Below the pieces are notes generated by a model. It was not told the DNA's origin, made no database searches, and saw only the letters and a program-made list of their open reading frames with translations. Of a stretch of DNA of 64,000 nucleotides, positions 43,986-55,804 are shown one piece after another. Made by a program: the position numbers and the translations under genes. The DNA lies in NCBI GenBank assembly GCA_032718475.1, contig JAUCBJ010007289.1:186001-250000 (forward strand), written 5' to 3'. How positions within the stretch are numbered: position 1 is the first letter of the stretch; each line of letters starts with the position of its first letter. The stretch is from Nemertoderma westbladi (Eukaryota > Xenacoelomorpha > Nemertodermatida > Nemertodermatidae).

Positions 43986-45387
43986 TTCCTTACTGTCTGT
44001 ATTACATTATAAATACGTGACTACAGTAAGATGAAATATCCGTACTAATTAAAGTACAATAAAGCTCCTACTATATTTAAGTATTATTGGTAGGCAGAGT
44101 ATTAGGAATGCAAAGTTCAGATCCTCGTGTCTCGGCTAAACCAAGCTCTGGGTAGACCTTGGAAATGACTTGCCTCTTCTCACTGACATTGCTTCGTGCG
44201 ATATTGCTCTCATACCGTATATTAAATAATACATATAGTAGCGTGATGTCCCTTTAACAGTAGCGTAAAACGCAAAATAAATATGTTAAACCCTTTGAAA
44301 ATCTGCAATTCTAGTCGATTAAGATATCGCGGCACCCACCGATATACTTGAAAGACAAAATTCTAGAATCAGTGGTTAACGTCCCCAGACAAGTTCTGGA
44401 ATAAACTGGTGCCCATCCTAAATATTAATTATTAATATTTACAAAATCTGTCAAATTTCAGATCCTTTAAAATTCTAGTCGATTAAGATATCGTAGCACT
44501 TACCGATACTCTTAAAAAAGACAAATTTCCTAGAATCAAGGATCCCAGTCCCCAGATATGTTCTGGAATAAAATTGTGTCTATTTAACATTAAATAATAA
44601 AATTGACGGGAATAAATTTAAATTCATATTTTTATTGAATTCAATAAATTGTCATTTTTATACAATTTATAACATTCCCAAAATTCCTTTAATTAATAGA
44701 TCATGGGAGCAGAGATTCACTCTATTAAGTGTATTAGTGTGCGAGAATCTCCAATATATAGTCAATAGCCGATAAAATTCATAAAATCATGTATAGAGAG
44801 GATATTGACCATTAAAGAATTACTATTAAATAGCATCCCAGATCTGTATGCATGAGAATTACCCTAATTCTACCGCTAGCTTTCCATAATGTCACCATGG
44901 CAACAACCATGCTAGAATTAGAAGTGAGTTAAAAGAACAATAGAAAGCTTGCCCCATTGAATAGCATAGGAATAAATAGCGCACTGCTAGTATCCAAGGA
45001 TACATAATAATAAAGTGACATTCTGGAAGGCACTGACTAACGGACAAATGGCCCGAATGTGTACAGTTTGTGACAGTTGTGTTGAATTTGTGCGTTTATA
45101 GGTGAATGTTACTGCTAAAGTGTGTTTACAGTAGCGAGTCGCAATTGTGAAAGTAGCCCTAACTCTCCAGAAAGAGCCTGAAGTACATCTAAGCCTTTGG
45201 GACGGACAGTGGAGTGACTTGTGCCGGTTATCGTTGTCATTGTGTAGCTACATGGCGAAAGCACAGCGACGACGGTACATCGGCGCTGAGGATCTTGCAC
45301 TGTCCGGGGGCAAAGAGGGGTAGGCAGCGACGCCCGCTAGCCTAAAATATAAACTCATTATAATATTGATAAACTCATATAGCAGAT
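43986..45387 (+). other. Pol-ORF3 spacer of B3 with two direct repeats
   Basis: Inverted counterpart of 22878-24385. The two ~250-bp repeats with CTAGTCGATTAAGATATCG are at about 44305-44410 and 44475-44590. It runs straight to the ORF3 ATG at 45388. Non-coding. Confidence 0.7.
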
Positions 45388-48357
45388 ATGACTGAGTTGA
45401 TAGAAGATGATCTTGGTATCAGGGAGCGATATACTCTACCTTCTATACCTTCTATACCTTCTACCTACTATACTTGATACGAGGCGACGCTGGTCCAACT
45501 ACTACGGAGGATGATGGTTGTTATATCGAACCGCCAATGTCCCCGGAGCAACTTACGCATGAATTGGATTATAGAAAGTTCACCGCTCGCTATACGCATC
45601 GTAATGGTACGTATATGGACTTCTTAACTACTGGCCATCCTATCGATTTACACGATACAGACGATGTAGACACCGAAAGGGAAATGGTTTTATTTAAAAA
45701 TCATACCCAGCGGAGTCGGCACGATGAACCGAGAATGGAACACGAGAATTCTATTCGAAATCAACTCGAAAGATAGAACGTGGAAGAAGGCTTGTAAAGA
45801 CAAATAGAGGAGAACCACTGGAGAAGAGACATGGGTTAATGTCCTGGGTCCATAATGTGAATAGTTTTCCCCGGGGCACGGGTGCTCGCGGGCGGTCTCC
45901 TTCGGGAGGCTGTAATTTTCTCTTCCTTCATCGTTTTCCTGTAATTATTGTGATCAGTGTCACAATTAAAAGGCAAGAATGAATGATGACATGACGGAAA
46001 ACATGTCCATTGTTATATCTTATGGATACTACCATATATCCTCCCTCCTCTTTACTCCCCTTATCTCTCTATACATCGCTATTGAAAATACAACATACTT
46101 CGTCCCACCTTCTCTTCCCAACGCGCTCGGAGATTTGGGAGACGATCGACCGATCATTGCCGTATCGTGGTATTGATCATACCGCCTCTTAATAAACCTC
46201 CCATCCCTTACTATTAATCTGGATGCTTATATTGGTGTCCGCACCGCCTATCCATGTCACATTCTGTTGATATTTATGATATCAACTTCCACCCTCTCGT
46301 TGTTGATTAGAAAATCAGCCATCAATGATTTCCTTAAGTCCACAACCGTGATACAAGGACTGAAAGGACACGCGGATAGTTTGTGAACAACTGGTACCAT
46401 TATGTGTCATAAATCTGGTTGTTCACCTCCCTAATCACTAGGGATAAATTCATTTGGAGATAGTCTTAGAATGTTTGAATCCTCCTACTAAGATCGTATT
46501 TCTGAATATTTCTGAATACGACATAGGTCTTCCCCTGCTCGCTACCATCAATGGAAGACATATTAGGCATACAACAGGAACATGGAGAACATTCCATACC
46601 CTTTCGTCGATACTCAGCTGATTGCTCCCTGGGCAGAAGGCCGAGGTTTCTTCCGCACTATGTATGCCAATACACCCAGCGGCATTACTAAAGTACAACG
46701 AACCTCCATCGGGCATCTTGCCTTTCAAGAATACGGATGGAATTTCATGGTTGGAAATCCTACCAATTACCAACAAGTATATGGAGATCATTATTCTCGT
46801 TTATACTTTGATGGACCATTGACCGCACCTGGCGCCGTATATAGCTTTATGAGTGTTCCACTTCGTCCCTCCTTAGCTATATACACGATCTTTGAAAATG
46901 CAGCACTTGCCGGTTGGCTAGCCGATGTGTGCAGTCGTACCATACGCGCCCATCCCTTAATACTTGGAACCAAACTCGCCAAGTTAGATGAACACAATAA
47001 ATTCATCCGCTTCGAATGTTTCAGGCGCTTTCTGACTCCGTTCCGTAACGTTGTAAGTCAGTTCAAGGACCGCGCTCTGACCAAACTCAGCCTAAGAGAC
47101 TCAGCTGCGGAGAAGCTAAACAGCGCGGGATTTGCCCTTTTCCAGGACGTTTGTATACAGAACTTACATTCATCTGTTATACAAAGACCCCGAATACCCA
47201 CGGGTTATTCTGTCGTGGAAGTTCAGACATTGGGTCTGCTTGCGGAGACAGCCGCACCTACCTCAGCTATGCAATTGGAAGATGAACCAATATGCTTAGA
47301 ATCTGAGGCGATTCAGCCTACAGCGCCCCGGAGCAGCGATAACGACTACGTCTTAGAGTGGTATCAAGGTCCACAATGTCTCACCGCATACGATTATCGA
47401 CACGCCAACTATGTTTCTCGAAAACGTTGTCGATTATACGCATCGAGAGACCATTTCACCCCTATGGACTCAGACGTACCCTGCTCCTATTTCCACGAAC
47501 AACCGATGATGGAGATCTATTGTGCGTATTGCAGACTTAATAACTCGCACATTTTTGCAGTCTGCCCCCAATTTATGACTCAATGCCACCACTGTCAACT
47601 TAAAGGACATGCCAGTTATAATTGCCCCTTTAATCGCGATTTAGAAAGCGTAGATGAGATGATTACCCTGCGCTACATCCGGGCTTGGGAAGCGAACGCG
47701 GATTTACATTGTGAGTCCCGCCATCGCTATTACCCTGGACGCTCTTACGAGGGAGTTTACGCGTTCCATCCTTATTTATTCGCGTCTGTTGAACAAAAAA
47801 CACGCACACCGAGTTACGAACTAATGAAGCGTGTTGGTGAGTGTATTTCCACCAAATTTGTTCGAAAATATCTCAGGAACGTCAATCCTAACGATATTAC
47901 TTCATACCATTTGATCAATTTCATCCGTTAAAACCCTGAGTATGGTGATTTATTTATCAACTCGCACCCTGAGTTACAGGAAGTATCTCGATGGCCCTAC
48001 GAATATCGAGCCCGAGAACGCGAGCTGGAAAGAACCATTAAACCGAGGAAGTTTCTCACCACTCACGGTCCACCTACCGCCATTGTCCAGACGACCCGTC
48101 AAGGACCCGTAGGAGCTGCTGTCCTAAGACGCGCCCTAAAGGCCGTTAGACCTCGCTCCACTGAAGTTGATATCGATCAACCAGGTACTTCGACCGGCGG
48201 ATACACCGATCGTAATCCCAAACCTTCTGATGCAATTGTATTGCACTCTTCACCCAGGAGTTACAGCCCTCCTAGTAAAGTGGCTCGCCCCAAAGAGAAA
48301 AGGACTCTTGCTAGCCTCAAAAAACTGCGTAAATGCCGTCCGCGTAAGAAAGACTAA
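45388..48357 (+). pseudogene. ORF3 of B3, knuckles kept, several breaks
   Basis: The ATG at 45388 matches that of B1. A TCTATACCT triplication at about 45442-45468 breaks the frame after 19 codons; the N-terminal part continues to 45776. 45777-46580 matches nothing else in the window. From 46582 one frame runs to 48357 with a single TAA at 47929-47931. It holds the PFVDT, RFLTPF and R-S-L-A-I-Y blocks shared with family C, a degenerate first knuckle, CX2CX5HX4C and CX2CX4HX4C knuckles near 47520-47625, the W-E-A-N-A-D block, and the basic C-terminus. This is the best view of the family B knuckle region, which B1 lacks. Confidence 0.8.
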
Positions 48358-48435
48358 CTGTTTAGAGTATTTTTATATTTTAGAAACTGTGATTTTTTAT
48401 ATTTTATAGACTAAAATCCCATTTTCTGGGAGCGG

Positions 48436-49616
48436 TGTAAAAGCTTTTGCGGAATTAGCCGGTTATTTTCCCCGTAGAGTACTCTGTAGTTGGTTTAACA
48501 GGCACAAAAGGCTGTATCCTTACTGTACTGGTGTTTTAGTTGACATAAAAGGCCATTTCTTCTGTATGTGTACTTTAGCGGACATAATTAGCAATTCTAT
48601 GTCGCAATAAACTAAATCCTCTTGAAACAGTGTAGTTACTATGATGACAGCTAACAGCTGAGCTGTACACGTGTAGCTTTTCCTTGTTCTCTGGTGTTTC
48701 TTTGTTCGGTCAACCAATCAGAGCGATTCTCCTGCTTTTGTACAGAAACCTCCGAGAAATCGCGCAATGCATTATGGGTCAATGTTTACATTTTTGTCCT
48801 GAGCCCAGAAGACCGGCTTTGGAATCTCTGTGTTTTCAGTCTTTAGCCCAACATTAGTAGGCTTAATTATAGAATTTATATCTGTTATCAAACCAATTCA
48901 TACCATACCAAATCACATATCATAACCATTTATACCTTAACATTTGTACTGCTATTTACTGTCGGTTATTCATTATATCAGTTGATGGAATATTATTATT
49001 ATTTGGAATACCGATAAATAATTACAAAACCCTCAATCTTCTTGATATACTGAAGGTAAGAGAGACCGGTTACATATAACGATTGCGACTTACATTAAAG
49101 TGGTTTTGAAGTGAATCTAATGCTATTTCATAGGCACTACATGTATTGGTTGTTGTTCTCATTATATGTGACTAAAATTAGTGAAGGTCGGCAGATCGGT
49201 GTGCAGCATTGTGCAGTATTGTGTATGATTGTGATGGATAACAAAGCATCTCCTAAAGAATGCGCCATATACGTGAATTCATAGCCATCCCGTTGTGTCT
49301 AGTTTAAGTCATAACTCTGTTTACATATTTAGAACGCCACGTCCTAAAGGAACTGTTAATATTTCCCGAAAGTGAATAATATTTGTCAGAGATTATATAT
49401 TACAATCAGTCGAATAATACAGTAGGCCTACACTGCAATAAGGTTAGGCTTCCGAATCCAGTCTCCCGGGTATATCCAGCGGGTGAATGGTCGCGCATAG
49501 ACTGGCTTCGGCTAATGTAGTGTATCAAATACTCGTCATAGGCTAAAGACGATTTATTATCTAGAAGACATCCAAATTTGGCAGGTTAAACTGCTAAAGG
49601 TCTAAAAGCGCGAACA
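48436..49616 (+). repeat. 3' LTR of B3 (1181 bp)
   Basis: Starts TGTAAAAGCTTTTGCGG after the purine-rich GGGAGCGG, ends GCGCGAACA. It lies 78 bp after the ORF3 stop, as in B1. Confidence 0.9.
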
Positions 49617-50997
49617 GAGGAGGAAGCTAGGGCACAGAGCTACGGCTTCGAGGAACAGGCGGCCTTAGACGAACTTCGTTGGACCTCATCAGGGAGTTCG
49701 GGGGAGTCTCTAGGGCGAGAACTAGGATGGACGGTGGGATCACCAAAACAGTCGACGTCGGGATTGCAGACGACGCCCATACCAGCGGGCGCCGAGGGCG
49801 ACCAGCTGCTAAGGAGGCTAGGGGAGCTAGAAGGATGGAAAGTTACGGGCGAGAACCAAGGCGGGAAGGGACATAGTGGGTCCACTGGGATACCGGGGTT
49901 GGAGCCACTGCCAGAGGAGGACGAGGACGACGACGAGTTCAGAGAGATGCCGCCCATCGGGAGGATCGGCCACTCAGACACGGACTGGGTTGGCGGGAGG
50001 GTGGTGACGGCCAGTGGGGCGAGGGCCTTCTGGGATAGACCCGACAAGCGGGCCTGGGTGCATGAGGAGCCGGCGATGGATTTCGCGGGGAGCACCATCA
50101 GGTTGGGCGAGCAACCGGGGACGGCACCACAGGTAGTATTCGGGGAGACGATCCCTGGGAGGGGTGATGAGATCGATGTAGACAGGGACGCTAACGTCCG
50201 GAAGTTCGCTTACCCACAGACCGCGGAGATCGCTTGGGACGAAAGACGACGTGGGGCAGGAGACATTGGTGCTCGGCTGTGACTACTGTGGGAGGCAGAC
50301 CCATCAGGAAAGGAGCTGTTTGTACCGGTTCCAGAAAGGGACTAGTTGTCTCTACTACCGCGAGTCGAGCCACAGGATGGGGGCGTGTCCACGGTTGCAT
50401 AACCGATGTTCGAAGTGTAACTTTCGGGGACATTACAGACGCCAGTGCGACTGGATGGACGACGAAGAGAAGTTTAGGGTCTTTGAGGAGTGGGCCGACG
50501 TCGGGGCCATGACTCGGCAACGCATGAAGGCCCAGGAGTTCCGGTGGGGCTTCTTTAACATCAATCAGGAGGCCCACATGGAGATTATCAAACGGAGGCT
50601 TCCGTTTACCTACCAGGAAGTGGCGACGGCGGCGTCATATGCTGGAGTGATAAATACGCAGAGGTATTTGGATAGGTGGACGCCACAGAACAGAGGAGAG
50701 TTCAGGGACTTCTTGGCGGAGCATGTGCCGCGGGCAATGAAAATGATCCCATGGGACGCCACCAGGGGGAGACAGCAGGGCCACTCGGAGGGGCCACCCG
50801 CGAAGCGATACCGGGAGCTAATAACACCGGCACCCAAGGAGTCGACGACCGGGATCAGTAAGGAGGTGGTGGCGAGAGTCCGAAGCCAGAAAGCAGACAA
50901 GACCAAAGGAGCGGCAGTGACCAGGAAACGACCAAGGGAGGAGGATGACAGAGGGAGAGACTTGAGGTGGTTCCCAAAGGCTGGTGGAACGAACTAA
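49617..50997 (+). pseudogene. ORF3 of A2, 5' part removed by B3, one frameshift
   Basis: The frame is open from the B3 junction, aligns codon for codon with 1-1360, shifts near 50215-50260, and ends at 50997. The three knuckles are at about 50278-50450; the second has lost a Cys (C-L-Y-Y instead of C-L-Y-C). It shows that ORF3 is part of the A element: it lies between the pol remnant and the 3' LTR within one TSD-bounded insertion. The missing N-terminus suggests that the intact protein is longer than the 450 codons seen. Confidence 0.82.
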
Positions 50998-51653
50998 GAC
51001 TTCGGTGTAACATGCCTGGAAGGCGCCACGTGATATGTGCGAACTCTTAAGTACAAATTCAAATAACCTAAAAATAATTGAAAAAGTGCAATTTGTATGT
51101 ACGTACGTAGTAATCAGTAGTCTAGTAACAAATATATTCAAAGTAAGTGCTATAGTCATTCAAACTTTTTCCAATTAGCTACTGGGACTGGGGACTAGTT
51201 GACTATAGCACTACAACCACAGATAGGATATGGACGACATCATACTTCTTGAGTGCGACGGCACATGAGAGGCGTGAGACTCGTTGGAAACGAGTAAGTG
51301 AGAATAGGGGTCAAGTAATAGAGTGATAGTGCGGAGTGTGGAGAGAGTGTGGGCGCAATTCAAGTGTGGGGGGGGAGAAGTAAAAGGCAGAGTGAGGGAC
51401 GAGGAGGTCCGGGAGTGTGGAAGAGTTAGGGTGGAAGTGTTGGGGAAACAAAAGTTGTGTGAGAGAAGCGCACGACCGGCCCAACACGGGACGCCAGATG
51501 CCTTGGTACAAATAGGTAGAGTTGTACCAAGGTGGGGTAGCAATATCATACCCACAGGGAGCGGCCTGGAAAGCCGGCTCCGAAAGAAAATAGTTCCACC
51601 CCACACTCGATGCTAGATCGAGATCCAGCGGAATTGTAGCGCACTAGAGGTGG
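50998..51653 (+). other. 3' untranslated region of A2
   Basis: Counterpart of 1361-2030; purine-rich, non-coding, with the same order of blocks (ACGTACGTA, CTACTGGGACTGGGG, GGGACGAGGAGGTCCGGG). Confidence 0.65.
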
Positions 51654-51692
51654 ATGCTATCTTCTCACCAGGAAGATAGCATGGGGGGGGAG
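51654..51692 (+). promoter_or_regulatory. Hairpin plus polypurine tract before the 3' LTR (A2)
   Basis: The same 11-bp arms as at 2032-2060 with a changed loop, followed by GGGGGGGGAG and TGTTAG. Identical arms with a variable loop in two diverged copies point to a conserved structure. Confidence 0.75.
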
Positions 51693-52266
51693 TGTTAGCG
51701 TATTCAATTCCGCTAGCCAACCCCATAAAGTGAGCTTTAAGCAATATTGGGAACACGAGGTTGATAGCCAATATCAACCTCGTATCACCCCAATAAAATG
51801 GGGACAAGAAAACCCAGTGGACACACACACAATAGGGGTCATGGGTTACATCCCTGAGAGAGAGGGAATAGCAGGAGTAAAGTTAAACACTCCAGGGCAG
51901 GTGAAAGGGCGACAATTAGGTTATTAGCCAATGGGGGGAAGGCATCGGTCAAGTAATGTAACGCGGCCAACCGTGCAATATATATTACCAGTAACCGTGT
52001 AATTCATTCACTTGTAGTAAGTCAGTTAGTTAGGGCAGTACCGGAACTCTAATCACCGTCTCCGTCTGCTGTCAGCAATATATCATCATTTACCGGTACA
52101 CTACATCAAACATCAATAATTCGCGCTATTATCATTTATTATATTATATCCTTGAACCTATATACACCGATCAATCAATAACTCTTTCCATCTTTTCACA
52201 TACACACGGCGGGGACGCGTAGACTAGAAACCGGATAAACCGGGATCCTCGGTGGATCCCGTCACA
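51693..52266 (+). repeat. 3' LTR of A2 (574 bp)
   Basis: TG...CA, nearly identical to 36273-36841, followed by the CCACT target duplication. Confidence 0.92.
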
Positions 52267-52394
52267 CCACTTTCACTGCCGCTGTCAGCCTGCTGGCCCG
52301 CTATTTTCAAATAACCGCTTAGCGTTGGATATTCTACAGTAATTCTAAAAGTAATTCACCCAAAACTATTCTCCGCTATGCAGCATACAATTTC

Positions 52395-53563
52395 TGTAAA
52401 GGCTTTTGCGGAATTAACCGGTTATTTTCCCCGTAAAGTACTCTGTAGTTGGTTTAACAGGCATAAAAGGCCTTGTCCTTACTGTACTGTTGTTTTAGAG
52501 GACATAAAAGCCATTTCTTCTGTATGTGTACTTTAACGGACATAATTAGTAATTCTATGACGCAATACGCCAGATCCTCTTGAAACAGTGTAGCTACCAT
52601 GACGACGGCTAACAGCTGATGCTGTACACGTGGAGCTTGTTCTTTGTTCTCTGTTCCTTCTTTGTTCGGTCGACCAATCAGAGCGTTTTTTGGCTCTGTG
52701 TTGGAGATTGTATATAGAAACTCGTGGAGTTGAGTCAGTATGTGATTTTATCCACAGCCTACAACACCGGCTTTGGAACCTCCGTGTTTCAGTCTTTAGC
52801 CCAACATTAGTAGGCTTAATTATAGAACGTATATCTGTTATCATACAAACTGATCATAACATCACTGCATTCATAACCATTCACACCTTAAGCTTTGTAC
52901 TGCTATTTACTGTCGGTTATTCATTATATTTGTTGATGGAATATTATATTTGGAATACTGATAAATAATCAGACACCCCAATCTTCTTGATATACTAAAG
53001 GTTAGAGAGACCGGTTACATATAACGATTGCGACTTACATTAAGTGGTTTGAAGTGAATCTAATGCTATTTTATAGGCCCTAAATGTATTGTCTGTTGTT
53101 CTCTTTATATGTGACTAAATTTAGTGAAGGTCGGCAGATTAGTGTGCAGCATTGTGCAGTATTGTGTATGATTGTGACTGATAACAAAGCATCTCCTAAG
53201 GGAATGCGCCATATACGTGAATCTATAGCCATCCCGTTGTGTCTAGTTTAAGTCATAACTCTGTTTACATATTTAGAGCGCCACGTCCTAAAGGAACTGT
53301 TAATATTTCCCGAAAGTGAATAATATTTGTCAGAGATTATATATATTAATGATCAGTCGAATAATACAGTAGGCCTACCCCGCAATACGGTTAGGCTTCC
53401 GAATCCAGTCTCCCGGGTATATCCAGCGGGTGAATGATCGCGCATAGACTGGCTTCGGCTAATGTAGTGTATCAAATACTTGTCATAGGCTAAAGACGAT
53501 CTATTATCTAGAAGACATCCCAATTTGGCAGGTTAAACTGCTAAAGGTCTGAAAGCGCGAACA
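52395..53563 (+). repeat. 5' LTR of B2 (1169 bp)
   Basis: Starts TGTAAAGGCTTTTGCGG, ends AAGCGCGAACA. More similar to 48436-49616 than to the B1 LTRs. Confidence 0.9.
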
Positions 53564-55804
53564 ATAACAGATATAAAGTTCGGATTGCAGGGTAGGCAAT
53601 AAATACAGTTTAATATTGTTCTGGTAAGAACAATAACAGATATAGCTTCTGTATTGCAGTAGGCAATAAAGCTGAAGTACCGGCAACCGGTACCCAGTAG
53701 GCCTGAATACCTAACCAACTGGACCGGTACCTACAGCAGTACAGGTACAGCAGTATTATTCGATTGTGAAATTGTATACCGGTAGGCTGTTTAAGAGATT
53801 AGGGACTGTATACCCCTTGTTTCTTTTGGAGCTTACTTATTTCTGTCAGTTTTATTTATTTGTAGGCCAGTATTGAGCAGAAGGCGTGTAAGCCTGCTCA
53901 GATTGTACAGACAATTTGTAGGCTGGACTGTTGTCTGACTGTTGTTAAGTCTGAAGGGACTGTAGTGTGTGTAGAGCATATGTCTGAAAAAGTACTAGTT
54001 AGGAAAGTAGGGGCTGCCAGTGCTGTGAGGTGAACCCCCTCGAAAGAATAAGTCGTACTACTCGGTTAGAACGCATACTAACTAACCATTTCGGAGTCTG
54101 CATATACTGTAGTTTATTTGGGCTTGATAGTAGTCTGCCAGCGTTTGGTCTGTACTTTGTTTGTGTAGTTTGTACGGGTAGCGTAATATTTCTTATTTAG
54201 ATAATTTGTAGGCTGGATTTTGTCTGGCTGTTGTTAGGTCTTGAGAGATTTCGGTGTGTGTAGATTGTATGTCCGATAAAGTGCCAGTTGGGAACGTAGG
54301 GGCTTCCAGAGCTGTGAGGTAAACCCCCTCGAAAGAATAAGTCGTACTACTCGGTTAGAACGCATACTAACTAACCATTTCGGAGTCTGCATATACCGTA
54401 GTTTGTTTGGGCTTGATAGTAGTCTGTCAGTATTTGGTCTGCATTTTGTTTGAGTAGTCTGTACGCGTAGCATAATATTTATTATTCAGAGTTTATGCGA
54501 TTATTCGCAACATTCATATCCCCAAGTTAATTCCTACAGTAATTGTGCTTGTTATATATACCGTTATAGTTAAACTAACCCCGGTACTACATCAGGGCTG
54601 CTTGGCATAGGTAAAGACTGGTGATTTTGTGCCCCGGTCACTCCAGCAGATACCGTGGTTCTTTTAGCTGTTCAAGTATTTTTAACTACTGATTATTTGT
54701 TGTACAAGTACTTGTACCTAATTTAGGGTTTAGTGTACAGTGCTTTCCGAAGGCAATTGGTGTGTAGGCAGTATATTTGTGTTGTAAAGTGGTTAATAGG
54801 CACGTTGGTTCTGGTAGACCGCGGTAATTAACTTCTAGGTAGGAACACTCCGTGATACATAACGTAGTACTTATAGCGATACGGCTATAAGTCGTCAGAC
54901 GGTGGTATTTTTCTATCTGGACAACGCAGTATATTTACTACTACTTATTATTTTCAAATACCGTAGTACCCTGTCCGTTGTAATAACCAGATATTCTAAC
55001 CCTTTGTTAGACTGGTTTGTAGATTCCCTGTAAAATTACCCTAAAAATTTGTACTTGTAATTGTTGTGTTTATTTAGAGATTGTAATCTCACCCAGAATT
55101 GTACGTAATTTGTAGTATTAAGTAACTTAGGTAAATTATAATTATTTGTTTTAGTGTCCAACAAGTAACACTTCACTGAGAGCGCACAGCTTCTGTGTAG
55201 TGACTCCCCCCAGAAATAATAACATTTATTTCAAATATTGACAAAACCCATTTTAACGGGTATATATATTATAAATCAACTCAAACGATTTATAAATAGT
55301 AGGCCTGCCATACATCAATTAGGTCTAAATATCAGTTGGACTACTGCTCAAATAACGGTAATAAAGTAAGTAAAGTAACCAAGTAACCCCTAAAAATCAG
55401 AAATTCAATTATTTAAAATAATTGACATACCGGTATTTACCATAGGCCTATTATATATTTATAAATTTAGGCTGAAATTATACCGGTATTCTGTAATTAA
55501 TTCTAGTTAATAATTATACTTATATATACTATAAGTGTAAGCTCTATACCGGTATTCACGATAGGCCTATTATATATTTATATATACTTGTGCTGGAATT
55601 ACATACCGGTATTCTGTGACAAACCTAGTCTGTAATAATACTTATATATACTATAAGCATACCGGTATTCTAATATATTATATATATATTACGCTACACT
55701 GAGTAGCAGTATCGGTAATTAATTACTAGGCTAACGGTGATACTGAATTACTAGACTTGCTTAAACTGTAATATAGCAGTAGGCATTCAACTGTACAAAC
55801 CAAC
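53564..55804 (+). other. 5' leader of B2, non-coding, with a 289-bp tandem duplication
   Basis: Inverted counterpart of 28757-30666. The block with CCCCCTCGAAAGAATAAGTC occurs at 54035 and 54324, inside two copies of about 289 bp (roughly 53900-54480). Palindromic ATACCGGTAT units lie at 55430-55690. Short ORFs here are not supported by the B1 copy. Confidence 0.7.

Larger units (their letters stand above)
43025..49616 (+). mobile_element. Family-B derivative B3 nested in A2: LTR, spacer, ORF3, LTR; no gag or pol
   Basis: A partial 5' LTR (43025-43985) is joined directly to the pol-ORF3 spacer; ORF3 remnants and a complete 3' LTR (48436-49616) follow. The outer ends are TG and CA, but the flanking five bases differ (GAAAC left, GAGGA right), so there is no target duplication. 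The A2 sequence that should lie between the two flanks (RNase H, integrase, start of ORF3) is missing. Confidence 0.85.
36273..52266 (+). mobile_element. BEL/Pao element A2 (family A), LTR to LTR, 5-bp TSD, with nested element B3
   Basis: 5' LTR 36273-36841 and 3' LTR 51693-52266 are almost identical. CCACT lies directly before the 5' LTR (36268-36272) and directly after the 3' LTR (52267-52271), so they are the two ends of one insertion. The element itself is 36273-43024 plus 49617-52266 (about 9.4 kb); 43025-49616 is a family-B element inside it. gag, protease and RT remnants lie left of the nested element and ORF3 right of it. RNase H and integrase are gone. Confidence 0.9.
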
